From Aidingimonas halophila (GTDB lineage: Bacteria > Pseudomonadota > Gammaproteobacteria > Pseudomonadales > Halomonadaceae), in assembly GCF_900106955.1 (NCBI RefSeq), contig NZ_FNNI01000003.1, forward strand, positions 186,001 through 250,000: a DNA stretch of 64,000 nucleotides, in the 5' to 3' direction. Positions 53,075-64,000 of this stretch are shown one piece after another; positions within the stretch are counted from its first letter, which is position 1; every line of letters begins with the position of its first letter. The position numbers and the translations under genes are program-made. A model generated the notes under the pieces. The model was not told the DNA's origin. It saw nothing but the letters and a program-made list of their open reading frames with translations, and made no database searches.

Positions 53075-54445
53075 TCATCCCATGAGAATGGCGGTGGCGA
53101 TCGTGAAGTAAATGACGACACCGCATGCGTCGATCATGGTGGTCACCAGGGGAGCGGATGCTGTCGCCGGATCCCATCCCAGTCGATCGAGTAGAAAAGG
53201 AAGACACATGCCCAACAGGCTGCCGAACAACACGATCGAGATCATGCTCGTGGCTACGACCAGCGCCAACATCTCGCCGCCACGGATGATACCGATCGGG
53301 GCTACCGCCAACGCCATGGTCAATCCCAGGGCACCGGCAACCAGGAGCTCTCGCCCCATGAGTTTTCCCCAATCCTTGACACCGATATCCCCCGTTGCCA
53401 TACCGCGGACCGTCAATGTAGCGGCTTGAGCCCCTGCATTACCGCCACTGCCAATCAACAAGGGAAGGAAGAATACCAGCGCAACCTGGGCAGCGATCGT
53501 GTTCTCGAAGTAGGCAATACCCGCTCCGGAAAAGAGATTGCCGAATACCAGTAATACGAGCCAGACGATCCGCTTACGATACAGACTCCACAGGCGCACC
53601 CGACTGACACCTCCCTCGAGCTGCCCCACCGAGGCCCCCTTGTGGATATCTTCGGTCGCTTCCGCTTCGACCACATCCATGGCATCGTCGTGGGTCACGA
53701 TGCCGACAAGATGTTCCTCTTCATCAACGACCGGTACCGCCAGCAGGTCGTAATGAGCGACCAACCTCGCCACCTCTTCCTGAGGCGCATCAACACCGAG
53801 CTGGATCACGTCCTTGATCATCAGATCCTCGACCTTGGCTCCTGGACGCGCCACGATCAGCTGACGCAAGGACATCGTTCCGGCGAGTCGGCCCTGTTCG
53901 TCGATCATATAGATCTGATAAACCGTCTCGGCATCCGGGGCGGTCTGTCGAACACGCATCAACGCTTGGGATACCGTCAAGTCACTGGGAATCGCCACAT
54001 AATCCGAGGTCATTACCGCCCCGGCCGTTCCCTCTTCATAACTGGCCAGCCGCTTGAGATCCTCTCGCTCACGGTGTGCCATCCGGCGAAGCAACCCTTC
54101 GCGTCGATCCTCTCCCAGGACATTGAAAAGGTCAGCCCGTTCGTCACCACTCATCTCCTCAAGCAACAACAGCAGACGATCATCGGGCATCAACTCCGCC
54201 AACTCAGCCTGCAGATCACTCGAGAGATAGCCGAATACATTGGCACGTCGTTCCAGAGACAGGCTTTCAAGCAACGCAAATACCGTTGGCTGATCCTCGT
54301 CCTCCTCGGCGATATCGGACAATATCGCAGCAATGTCAGCGGATCGCAGTTCCGGGAGTAGTCCTTCCAGCATCCGGTTATCATCCTGGGCCAGGGCATC
54401 CAGGATCGATTCCTTGCTTTCCTGCAGCGCTTCTTCCAGTGACAT
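53075..54445 (-). CDS. mgtE: Magnesium transporter/channel MgtE
   Basis: A 456-residue protein with a helical MgtE_N domain (about 30-135), a CBS pair (about 140-265, EGTAGAVMTSDYVAIPSDLTVSQAL and VPVVDEEEHLVGIVTHDDAMDV), and five C-terminal helices holding the pore motif PLLIGSGGNAGAQAATLTVRGMA. The N and CBS domains gate the channel according to cytosolic Mg2+. It follows atpC on the same strand behind a hairpin. I see no Mg-sensing riboswitch in the 98-base leader. Confidence 0.95.
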   Translation of the reverse strand: MSLEEALQESKESILDALAQDDNRMLEGLLPELRSADIAAILSDIAEEDEDQPTVFALLESLSLERRANVFGYLSSDLQAELAELMPDDRLLLLLEEMSGDERADLFNVLGEDRREGLLRRMAHREREDLKRLASYEEGTAGAVMTSDYVAIPSDLTVSQALMRVRQTAPDAETVYQIYMIDEQGRLAGTMSLRQLIVARPGAKVEDLMIKDVIQLGVDAPQEEVARLVAHYDLLAVPVVDEEEHLVGIVTHDDAMDVVEAEATEDIHKGASVGQLEGGVSRVRLWSLYRKRIVWLVLLVFGNLFSGAGIAYFENTIAAQVALVFFLPLLIGSGGNAGAQAATLTVRGMATGDIGVKDWGKLMGRELLVAGALGLTMALAVAPIGIIRGGEMLALVVATSMISIVLFGSLLGMCLPFLLDRLGWDPATASAPLVTTMIDACGVVIYFTIATAILMG

Positions 54446-54488
54446 TGCAAGCCTCCTTTACGCCTCACGGCGTGTCCTTGAACGACGA

Positions 54489-54517
54489 CGCCCCCTGGCC
54501 ATTACAACCAGAGGGCG
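54489..54517 (-). terminator. Hairpin at the end of the atp operon
   Basis: CGCCCCCTGG (54489-54498) and CCAGAGGGCG (54508-54517) form a 10-bp stem with one non-Watson-Crick pair and a 9-nt loop, 27 bases past the atpC stop and 43 before mgtE. No U-tract is present, so it may act as a weak terminator or 3' stabiliser. Confidence 0.5.
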
Positions 54518-54543
54518 CCAATATAACAAGGTCGATCGCCCTG

Positions 54544-54972
54544 TTATCCTTTACCTGCCTTCTTGCGCAACTGCTGAATGGTTCGCAGTTGAGCAACCGC
54601 TTCGGCCAACTCCGCGGCGGCACGCGTATAATCGATCTCGGCTGCCGTCTCGTTGAATTCCTTCAGCGCCTGCTGCCGTGCCTCTTCAGCTGCCGCTTCA
54701 TCAAGGTCACTGGCACGCACGGCCGTATCGGCAAGAACCGACACAACTTCCGGCTGGACTTCGAGGAAACCACCGGTGATGTAGTAGTTTTCCTCTTCAC
54801 CGCCATCGTGAATGACTCGAACCGGGCCGGGAGACAACTCGGTCAAGAGCGGCGCGTGGCCGGGGAGGATACCCAGATCCCCCATGACGCCGGTGGCGAT
54901 GACCTGCTCGACATCGCCGGAGAAAATCGACGCTTCGGCACTGACGATCTCGCACTTTAGGCTTTTCGCCAT
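54544..54972 (-). CDS. atpC: ATP synthase F1 epsilon subunit AtpC
   Basis: A 142-residue subunit of the central stalk. The beta-sandwich domain has [40 protein letters not shown], and the C-terminal helical hairpin (about 90-140) can inhibit ATP hydrolysis. It is the last gene of the operon, 25 bases after atpD, and closely matches other gammaproteobacterial epsilon subunits in length. Confidence 0.96.
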   Translation of the reverse strand: MAKSLKCEIVSAEASIFSGDVEQVIATGVMGDLGILPGHAPLLTELSPGPVRVIHDGGEEENYYITGGFLEVQPEVVSVLADTAVRASDLDEAAAEEARQQALKEFNETAAEIDYTRAAAELAEAVAQLRTIQQLRKKAGKG

Positions 54973-54997
54973 AGTCTTGTCCTCCTGCTGGACGACC

Positions 54998-56449
<1,452 letters not shown>

Positions 56450-57334
56450 CTATACGGCAGCGGCGCCACCGACGATCTCGGAAATCTCCTGGGTGATGGC
56501 AGCTTGGCGGGCCTTGTTATACACCAACTCCAGTTCATCGATCAGGTTACCGGCATTGTCGGTAGCGCTCTTCATGGCAATCATTCGCGCCGCTTGTTCA
56601 CAGGCCACGTTCTCGACAACGGCCTGATAGACTTGCGATTCAATGAAACGTACCAACAGCCGATCCAGCAGCACCTTGGCATCCGGTTCATACAGGTAAT
56701 CCCAGCTTCCGGGACGGCTGTTTTCATTGTCACCCGTCTCTTCATCGCCCATCTCGGTCGACAGGGGTAACAACTGCCGTACCACCGGTTTCTGAGTCAT
56801 GGTGTTGACGAACTCGTTATGCACCACAAAGAGACGATCCAGACGACCTTCGTCATACGCCTCCAACAGAATCTTGATACTACCGATCAGATCCTCGACT
56901 TCCGGTGCTTCGCCCAACCCGTTATGAGCCGCTACCAGTTGACCACCGTACTTCCGGAAGAATGCACTGGCCTTGCTCCCGAGAGCGCAGAACTCCAGTT
57001 CTGCTCCCTCATCACGCCAGGCTTGTGACTCTTTCAATACCTGTTTGAACAGGTTGGTGTTCAGACCACCGCACAATCCACGATCGGAAGACACCACGAT
57101 GAATCCGACGCGTTTGGCCTCGCGTTCGATCATATAGTCGTGCTGATATTCCGGGTTGGCATCGGCGACATGAGCAACAACATTACGGATCTGGCGGGCA
57201 TAAGGCTGGCTCGCTTTCATACGATCCTGAGCCTTGCGCATTTTCGACGCAGCCACCATCTCCATGGCGCTGGTGATCTTCTGCGTGTTCTTGATGCTCC
57301 CGATCTGAGAGCGTATTTCCTTAGCAGCTGCCAT
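56450..57334 (-). CDS. atpG: ATP synthase F1 gamma subunit AtpG
   Basis: A 294-residue rotor shaft. It has the N-terminal coiled-coil helix [35 protein letters not shown], the [15 protein letters not shown] motif at the start of the Rossmann-like domain, and the C-terminal helix [39 protein letters not shown]. It lies 75 bases upstream of atpD and 77 downstream of atpA in the standard order. Confidence 0.97.
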   Translation of the reverse strand: MAAAKEIRSQIGSIKNTQKITSAMEMVAASKMRKAQDRMKASQPYARQIRNVVAHVADANPEYQHDYMIEREAKRVGFIVVSSDRGLCGGLNTNLFKQVLKESQAWRDEGAELEFCALGSKASAFFRKYGGQLVAAHNGLGEAPEVEDLIGSIKILLEAYDEGRLDRLFVVHNEFVNTMTQKPVVRQLLPLSTEMGDEETGDNENSRPGSWDYLYEPDAKVLLDRLLVRFIESQVYQAVVENVACEQAARMIAMKSATDNAGNLIDELELVYNKARQAAITQEISEIVGGAAAV

Positions 57335-57411
57335 AGCGACCTACCTCTGGTTCATAGCCATCAGAGACTGTCCGTCCGGGACAGGATGTCTTCCTGTCCC
57401 GGACACCCCGA

Positions 57412-58956
57412 TTACCAGCTCTGAGTGGCCTTGAACTTCTCGAGACCGGCCTTCAGGCCGCTCTGAATTTCATCGTCGAAATCACCGCTCTGATTGATCT
57501 TGTCGAGCAGTTCGCCGTGCTCTGCCTGCATGTAAGCATGCAGTGACTGCTCGAAATCCAGGACCTTGTCGACCTCGACATCGTCCAGGAATCCTTCATT
57601 GGCGGCATACAGAGATAGCGCCATTTCGGCCACGGACATTGGTGCATACTGATTCTGTTTCATCAGTTCGGTAACACGCTGGCCGTGCTCGAGTTGTTTG
57701 CGAGTCGCTTCATCCAGATCGGAAGCGAACTGGGAAAATGCCGCCAGTTCGCGGTACTGAGCCAATGCCAGTCGCACGGTACCGCCGAGCTTCTTGATGA
57801 TCTTGGTCTGAGCCGAGCCCCCCACGCGAGATACCGATAGCCCCGCATTGATGGCCGGACGAACCCCGGAGTTGAACAGGTTGGTCTCCAGGAAGATCTG
57901 ACCATCGGTGATCGAGATGACGTTGGTCGGTACGAAGGCCGATACGTCACCCCCTTGCGTTTCGATGATCGGCAAGGCCGTCAAGGAACCTGTCTTACCC
58001 TTGACTTTCCCATTGGTGAACTTTTCCACGTAGTCGGCATTGACGCGTGCAGCGCGCTCCAGGAGACGGGAGTGCAGATAGAAAACATCACCAGGGAATG
58101 CTTCACGACCCGGCGGGCGACGCAGCAGGAGCGACGTTTGACGATATGCGACGGCCTGCTTGGAGAGATCGTCATAGACGATCAGGGCATCCTCGCCGCG
58201 GTCACGAAAATACTCACCCATCGTGCAACCGGCATAGGCGGCCAGGAACTGCATCGGTGCCGGATCGGACGCTCCGGCAGATACAACGATGGTATGATCC
58301 ATCGCGCCATGCTCTTCAAGCTTGTTCACCACCTGAGCAATGGTCGACTGCTTCTGGCCGATGGCCACATAGACACAGGTAATGTCCTTGCCTTTCTGGT
58401 TGATGATGGTGTCGACGGCAATAGCGGACTTGCCGATCTGACGGTCACCGATGATCAACTCACGCTGACCGCGGCCGATCGGCACCATGGAGTCGATCGA
58501 CTTGAGACCGGTCTGAACCGGTTCATCGACGGATTGACGGGTGATGACACCGGGGGCGACCTTTTCTACGGCATCGGTCTCCTTGGTGTCGATATCGCCT
58601 TTCCCATCGATGGGATTTCCCAGCGCATCGACCACACGACCGATCAGTTCAGGACCGACCGGCACCTCGAGAACGCGACCGGTACACTGGGCGGTCATCC
58701 CCTCTTCGAGCTTCAGATAGTCACCCAGTACCACAGCACCCACGGAATCACGCTCCAGATTGAGCGTCATGCCGTAGATGCCACCGGGAAACTCGATCAT
58801 TTCTCCGAACATGGCGTCTTCGAGGCCATGGATTCGTACGATACCATCGAAAACGCTGACGATAGTTCCCTGATTGCGGGCTTCGGATGCGACATCAAGC
58901 TTTTCGATACGCTGCTTGATCATGTCGCTGATCTCGGACGGATTCAGTTGCTGCAT
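57412..58956 (-). CDS. atpA: ATP synthase F1 alpha subunit AtpA
   Basis: A 514-residue non-catalytic nucleotide-binding subunit. The P-loop reads [13 protein letters not shown] where most bacterial alpha subunits have GDRQTGKTA; the Walker A consensus is still satisfied. [11 protein letters not shown] is the family signature carrying the arginine finger, and [45 protein letters not shown] is nearly invariant. The C-terminus FKATQSW is standard. It follows atpH after 17 bases. Confidence 0.97.
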   Translation of the reverse strand: MQQLNPSEISDMIKQRIEKLDVASEARNQGTIVSVFDGIVRIHGLEDAMFGEMIEFPGGIYGMTLNLERDSVGAVVLGDYLKLEEGMTAQCTGRVLEVPVGPELIGRVVDALGNPIDGKGDIDTKETDAVEKVAPGVITRQSVDEPVQTGLKSIDSMVPIGRGQRELIIGDRQIGKSAIAVDTIINQKGKDITCVYVAIGQKQSTIAQVVNKLEEHGAMDHTIVVSAGASDPAPMQFLAAYAGCTMGEYFRDRGEDALIVYDDLSKQAVAYRQTSLLLRRPPGREAFPGDVFYLHSRLLERAARVNADYVEKFTNGKVKGKTGSLTALPIIETQGGDVSAFVPTNVISITDGQIFLETNLFNSGVRPAINAGLSVSRVGGSAQTKIIKKLGGTVRLALAQYRELAAFSQFASDLDEATRKQLEHGQRVTELMKQNQYAPMSVAEMALSLYAANEGFLDDVEVDKVLDFEQSLHAYMQAEHGELLDKINQSGDFDDEIQSGLKAGLEKFKATQSW

Positions 58957-58973
58957 GCCATGTCCCTCATGGC

Positions 58974-59510
58974 TCAGACGGAAAGCGCTTCGCGGAGGCG
59001 GTTCAATCGACCACGAACCGACCCGTCAATGACGGTATCACCGGCCCGCAGGATCACTCCCCCCAACAAGGACTTATCCACCTGAGTAGTAATGGAGATT
59101 TCGCGATTGAGACGTTTCTTGAGAGCGGTACCAAGCTTGTCCTGCTGCTCAGCCTCCAACTCGAATGCCGATACGATGGTGACATCGGTACGCTGCTCGA
59201 AATCGGCACGGAAGTGTTCGAATTGCGTTGCAATCGCTCCTAATGCCAATAACCGATCTTTTTCTCCCAATATATCGAGAAAGCGTCGAGCCGATTCGTC
59301 GATCTCGATACCAGCAATCTCGACCAGCAGTTCCACCTTACGGGCAGAACTCAGCTTGGGATGAGCAATCACCTTCTGCATCTCGCGGTCGGCTACGACT
59401 CGGCCCAATGCATCAAGCCACTCTGACCACGCTAAAAGCGCATCGTTACCGCGTGCGTATTCGAAAGCCGCCTTGGCATAGGGTCGAGCGACGGTAGATG
59501 TTTCCGCCAT
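58974..59510 (-). CDS. atpH: ATP synthase F1 delta subunit AtpH
   Basis: A 178-residue peripheral-stalk protein. The N-terminal six-helix bundle starts [15 protein letters not shown] and includes [27 protein letters not shown]. The C-terminal region [28 protein letters not shown] is the OSCP/delta signature. It holds F1 to the stator b subunits. It lies 11 bases after atpF. Confidence 0.96.
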   Translation of the reverse strand: MAETSTVARPYAKAAFEYARGNDALLAWSEWLDALGRVVADREMQKVIAHPKLSSARKVELLVEIAGIEIDESARRFLDILGEKDRLLALGAIATQFEHFRADFEQRTDVTIVSAFELEAEQQDKLGTALKKRLNREISITTQVDKSLLGGVILRAGDTVIDGSVRGRLNRLREALSV

Positions 59511-59521
59511 GAGTCACCTCC

Positions 59522-59992
59522 TCACAATTCGGCGGCAAGCTTATCCAACATCTTGCGGTGAGCCTGCTCGTCGATGGAGGATTCCAGGATGCGTTCCGCC
59601 CCCGTGACGGCCAACGTGGCCACCTGAGTGCGCAACTCCTCCTTGGCGCGATTGACTTCCTGCTCGACCTCGGCCCTGGCGCCAGCGACGATGCGATCAC
59701 TTTCGGCGCGCGCTTGTTCACGAGCCTCTTCGATCATCTGATTGGCACGCTTGTTGGCTTGCTCGAGAATTTCGGAAGCCTGCTCCTTGCTTTCCCGCAG
59801 CGTCTGATCCGCTCTTTCCTGGGCGAGCTCAAGGTCGCGTGTCGCACGGCTGGCCGCATCCAGGCCTTCGGCGATCTTCTTCTGACGCTCGTGGAGCGCT
59901 TGGCTGATCGGCGGCCACACATACTTTATGCAAAACCAGACAAAGATCGCGAAGGCGATCGACTGTCCGATAAGCGTCATGTTGATATTCAC
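59522..59992 (-). CDS. atpF: ATP synthase F0 b subunit AtpF
   Basis: A 156-residue stator subunit, with one N-terminal membrane helix ([28 protein letters not shown]) followed by a long charged helix that dimerises ([20 protein letters not shown]...). The length matches E. coli b. It connects AtpB in the membrane to AtpH on top of F1. The gap to atpE is 75 bases. Confidence 0.96.
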   Translation of the reverse strand: MNINMTLIGQSIAFAIFVWFCIKYVWPPISQALHERQKKIAEGLDAASRATRDLELAQERADQTLRESKEQASEILEQANKRANQMIEEAREQARAESDRIVAGARAEVEQEVNRAKEELRTQVATLAVTGAERILESSIDEQAHRKMLDKLAAEL

Positions 59993-60067
59993 AGGACTGT
60001 ACCTCTGACGGTTTCGTGGCGACCGGAAACTAACGAACCGAGCGCGAGGCGCCCGGTCAGTGAACTG

Positions 60068-60331
<264 letters not shown>

Positions 60332-60361
60332 TTACGAAAGTTGCAAGCGTTGCTCGGACTC

Positions 60362-61598
<1,237 letters not shown>

Positions 61599-61662
61599 CA
61601 ATCACCCATGCCGAGACGCGTCAAACGACCAAGTACCGCTATCATCAGACAAACACCCGCGG

Positions 61663-61691
61663 ATTATAGGGAAGCGGTACAGAGCGTTCAA
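61663..61691 (-). promoter_or_regulatory. Promoter of the atp operon
   Basis: On the minus strand TTGAAC (61691-61686) is separated by exactly 17 bases from a perfect TATAAT (61668-61663), 65 bases before the atpI start. This is the best sigma-70 promoter I found in the window and fits the high, steady expression expected for ATP synthase. Confidence 0.8.
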
Positions 61692-61763
61692 CCGAAGGCA
61701 ACGCAATTTTGCGCGATATTGCACTAGTTTACGACCAAAAGGCGAGGAAACGTCGATAAAAAG

Positions 61764-61775
61764 TTAGCTTGCTAA
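61764..61775 (-). terminator. Weak A/T-flanked hairpin after parB
   Basis: TTAG/CTAA (outer bases of TTAGCTTGCTAA) make a short 4-5 bp stem, with runs of A and T on both sides, 15 bases past the parB stop. The minus-strand transcript would read a CTTTTT after the stem. The stem is short, so efficiency is doubtful. Confidence 0.35.
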
Positions 61776-61789
61776 AAAAATAATACGTT

Positions 61790-62725
61790 TCACCGAATGT
61801 GCGCAAGAATCCCGTCAAGCTCATCCAGACTGCTGTAACGGATCGTCAAACGTCCCTTGCCACTTCGACCATGATGAATCTTGACCGGCGCACCCAGCAA
61901 TTCGCCAAGTTGCGTTTCCAGACGATCCACATCGGCCGGGGGGGACTCCGAGGTCGTCGTCGCTTTCGTGGACGTATCCTCTTCGGAAAGACGCTTTACC
62001 AGAGCTTCGGTCGCGCGAACCGTCAGGTCCTTGTTGACGACTTCATGAGCTGCCTGACGCTGCTTGGCACCGGCGAGTGCCAACAATGCCCGCGCATGCC
62101 CCATATCGAGATCACCACGTTCCAGAAGTGTCTGAACTTCCGGATCGAGGGCCAACAAGCGAAGCAGATTGGCAACCTGAGCCCGCGAACGCCCCACTGT
62201 GTCGGCCACCTGCTTCTGTGTCAGGTCGAAATCATCCATCAATCGCTTGAGAGCCATGGATTCTTCAATCGGATTCAGGTTCTCGCGTTGAATATTTTCT
62301 ATCAACGCAAGCGCCAGAGCGGCCTGATCGCTGACTTCGCGGATGACGGCCGGAATCACATCGAGTTCGGCAAGCTGCGCGGCCCGCCAGCGGCGTTCGC
62401 CGGCAATGATTTCATAGCGATCCCGGCCAACGGGACGCACCACGATGGGCTGCATGACCCCTTGCGAACGAATCGAATCCGCCAGTTCTTCCAGGGCTTC
62501 CGGCTGGATGTCCCGACGTGGCTGATACTGCCCTCGAGACAACTGTCCAAGCGGGAGACGCTCAAGACGATCACCGACCAGAGCGGGTGCCTCCGTAGTC
62601 AGATCAACCTCACCATCCTGCGTTTCGAGGGAATGTTCACTCTCTCCTTCCACGAATTCACGTTGGCGGGCACCAGAGCCGATCAGGGCATCCAGGCCAC
62701 GACCCAGGGGGCGTTTACGCGTCAT
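61790..62725 (-). CDS. parB: Chromosome partitioning protein ParB
   Basis: A 311-residue parS-binding CTPase. It starts KRPLGRGLDALIG, the ParA-contact region. The CTP-binding/box II motif is IIAGERRWRAAQLA, and ALIENIQRENLNPIEESMALKRL leads into the helix-turn-helix (LTQKQVADTVGRSRAQVANLLRLL). The C-terminal dimerisation domain holds GRSGKGRLTIRYSSLDELDGIL. It follows parA by 30 bases in the standard origin-proximal order. Confidence 0.95.
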   Translation of the reverse strand: MTRKRPLGRGLDALIGSGARQREFVEGESEHSLETQDGEVDLTTEAPALVGDRLERLPLGQLSRGQYQPRRDIQPEALEELADSIRSQGVMQPIVVRPVGRDRYEIIAGERRWRAAQLAELDVIPAVIREVSDQAALALALIENIQRENLNPIEESMALKRLMDDFDLTQKQVADTVGRSRAQVANLLRLLALDPEVQTLLERGDLDMGHARALLALAGAKQRQAAHEVVNKDLTVRATEALVKRLSEEDTSTKATTTSESPPADVDRLETQLGELLGAPVKIHHGRSGKGRLTIRYSSLDELDGILAHIR

Positions 62726-62755
62726 TGGTTTTCCCTCGACTCATGTTACCGAGAC

Positions 62756-63526
62756 TCATAGTGACAAGCGACGAATCAATTCCTTGGCCAGTACACGGTG
62801 CGCCTGACTGCCACGCGAAAAGCGGGCGTACTTGGTCACCGGCAACCCATGACTAGGAGCTTCTGCGACCCTGACATTACGAGGAATCGTTGTCTTGAGC
62901 AGTGTATCCCCGAAGTAATCACGCAGTTGCTTGCTGACATCACGCGTCAAGCTGTTGCGTGAATCATACATCGTCCTGACGATGCCATGGATTGCCAGAT
63001 TGGGATTCACGCTGTCGCGAATCTGATCGATCGTATCGAGTAGTGCAGACAACCCTTCCAGAGCGTAGAACTCGCATTGCAGGGGAATCAGGACGCCATG
63101 GGCGGCGGTCAGACCGTTGACAGTGAGCATGTTCAGCGACGGGGGGCAATCGATCAGCACGACATCATACTCACTGGCGACACTATTCAGTGCGTCCGCA
63201 AGAAAACGCTCACGTCCTTCATCACGATTCAGGAGATCGACTTCCGCCGCCGTCAGATCGCCATTGCTGGGTAACAAGGCATACCCGGTGTCCGGACAAT
63301 CGAGTATCACCTCCGGGGCACGGCTATCTCCCATCAAGACATCCAGAATACTGCCATCGAGTTCGTGTTTATCGATGCCACTGCCCATGGTGGCATGCCC
63401 CTGGGGATCGAGGTCGACCAGCAATACGCGACGGTCAAGCGCTGACAGACTGGCAGCCAGGTTGACGGCGGTCGTGGTCTTGCCCACGCCGCCCTTTTGA
63501 TTGGTCAAGGCGATGATCTTGGTCAC
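62756..63526 (-). CDS. parA: Chromosome partitioning ATPase ParA (Soj)
   Basis: A 256-residue Walker-type ATPase that moves ParB-parS complexes. The deviant Walker A is TNQKGGVGKTTTAVNLA (about 8-24), with LLVDLDPQGHATMGSG and VVLIDCPPSLNMLTVNGL as further nucleotide motifs. It belongs to the short chromosomal ParA group without an N-terminal DNA-binding extension. It lies 36 bases after rsmG and before parB. Confidence 0.96.
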   Translation of the reverse strand: MTKIIALTNQKGGVGKTTTAVNLAASLSALDRRVLLVDLDPQGHATMGSGIDKHELDGSILDVLMGDSRAPEVILDCPDTGYALLPSNGDLTAAEVDLLNRDEGRERFLADALNSVASEYDVVLIDCPPSLNMLTVNGLTAAHGVLIPLQCEFYALEGLSALLDTIDQIRDSVNPNLAIHGIVRTMYDSRNSLTRDVSKQLRDYFGDTLLKTTIPRNVRVAEAPSHGLPVTKYARFSRGSQAHRVLAKELIRRLSL

Positions 63527-63562
63527 AAGTGACTCCCTTGCAGGTTCCAGCCAATATTGAGC

Positions 63563-64000
63563 TTACGCCCCATAGTCTCCATGGCGGCTCAAGGTCATCA
63601 GGACGCGCTGACCCTGTTCACCTGGGATGTCGAGTTGTCTGACTTCCTCGACCTGCACACCAGAAGGCAATCCGTCGCACTCCGATTCTGCCGACGGTCC
63701 TTTCATCGCCATCCACTTGCCTCGAGGAGCCAGCAGATGGTCACTGAGTGTCACGAAATCACCCAGACTGGCAAACGCACGTGACACGATCTGTTCGAAA
63801 GGCTCGGACTGAAACGATTCGACCCTGGCCTGCACGGGCGTGACATTGGTCAACCCCAATTCCAGCATAACTTGGCGTTGAAAACGTACTTTCTTTCCGT
63901 TGCTGTCAAGCAGCGTGACTGCCACATCCGGCCTCAGAATCGCGATGACGAGGCCGGGAAATCCCGCACCGGAACCGACATCGAGGATCCGCGGCCCATA
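63563..64000 (-). CDS. rsmG: 16S rRNA (guanine-N7) methyltransferase RsmG, C-terminal part (runs off the right edge)
   Basis: The frame is open from base 64000 to the stop at 63563, about 145 residues. The SAM-binding motif RILDVGSGAGFPGLVIAI is at the very right end, then ARVESFQSEPFEQIVSRAFASLGDFVTLSDHLLAPRGKWMAMKG follows as in RsmG (GidB). The enzyme methylates G527 of 16S rRNA. The missing N-terminus lies beyond the window. The order rsmG-parA-parB is the usual origin-proximal one. Confidence 0.95.
   Translation of the reverse strand, partial: YGPRILDVGSGAGFPGLVIAILRPDVAVTLLDSNGKKVRFQRQVMLELGLTNVTPVQARVESFQSEPFEQIVSRAFASLGDFVTLSDHLLAPRGKWMAMKGPSAESECDGLPSGVQVEEVRQLDIPGEQGQRVLMTLSRHGDYGA

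Noticed and set aside
61785-61797. CGTTTCACCG near the parB stop as a parS half-site
   Set aside because: The parS consensus is a 16-bp palindrome (TGTTTCACGTGAAACA); only one arm is roughly present and it overlaps the parB stop codon.

Overview
The window is one stretch of chromosome from a GC-rich gammaproteobacterium. Halomonadaceae (Halomonas, Chromohalobacter and relatives) is my best guess. This rests on the Pseudomonas-like gene order at both ends (HU, rubredoxin reductase, ubiC, ubiA, phoBR, pst on the left; rsmG, parA, parB, atpIBEFHAGDC, glmU, glmS on the right), combined with a full aerobic cobalamin pathway, TRAP and NSS transporters, and no mobile elements. The right end (rsmG-parAB-atp) is normally close to oriC, but the origin and parS sites are not visible here. 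I saw no tRNA, rRNA, CRISPR array, transposase or prophage gene.

Layout. (1) 1-6400: a partial yccS-like membrane protein gene, a small SCP2-like protein, HU, a rubredoxin-type reductase, ubiC-ubiA (first two steps of ubiquinone synthesis) and phoB-phoR with tandem Pho boxes. (2) 6388-12670: cysZ, phoU, pstB, pstA, pstC and pstS on the minus strand. A triple PhoB half-site with a well-placed -10 lies between pstS and pstC, and PstC lacks the large periplasmic insert of its relatives. (3) 12800-20404: a mixed housekeeping stretch holding an acyl-CoA thioesterase, an orphan TRAP binding protein, uvrD, hexR, a small PA3496-like protein, an NSS symporter and a DUF72 protein.

(4) 20492-47726: about 27 kb devoted to cobalamin. 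A cobalamin riboswitch (about 38912-39105, minus strand) leads a tightly overlapping run: ChlI/ChlD-fusion chelatase, cobB, cobW, cobN, cobG, cobH, cobI, cobJ. After an inverted cobK come cobL, cobE, cobM, cobF, cobO (ending in an intrinsic terminator) and bluB-cobQ. Divergent from the riboswitch is a FecB/FecC/FecE-type ABC importer, probably for corrinoids or cobalt complexes. A second minus-strand run, cobT-cbiB-cobD-cobU-cobS-cobC plus a degenerate CobU paralogue, completes nucleotide-loop assembly. CobG, CobF and CobN mark this as the oxygen-dependent, late-cobalt-insertion route. BluB supplies dimethylbenzimidazole. cobA, a cobR-type reductase and a TonB receptor are not in the window.

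(5) 47809-64000: glmS, glmU, apbE, uppP, mgtE, the complete F-type ATP synthase operon with a consensus promoter (-35 TTGAAC, 17 bp, -10 TATAAT), parB, parA and the 5'-truncated view of rsmG.

The most unusual observations are a pair of CobU homologues that look complementarily degenerate (one keeps the P-loop half, the other the C-terminal half), long out-of-frame overlaps at cobS/cobC/cobU2, the shortened PstC with its own Pho-box promoter, the fused chelatase partner of CobN, and a 43-bp AT-rich dyad in front of the ABC importer. I did not find an entirely new multi-gene system.
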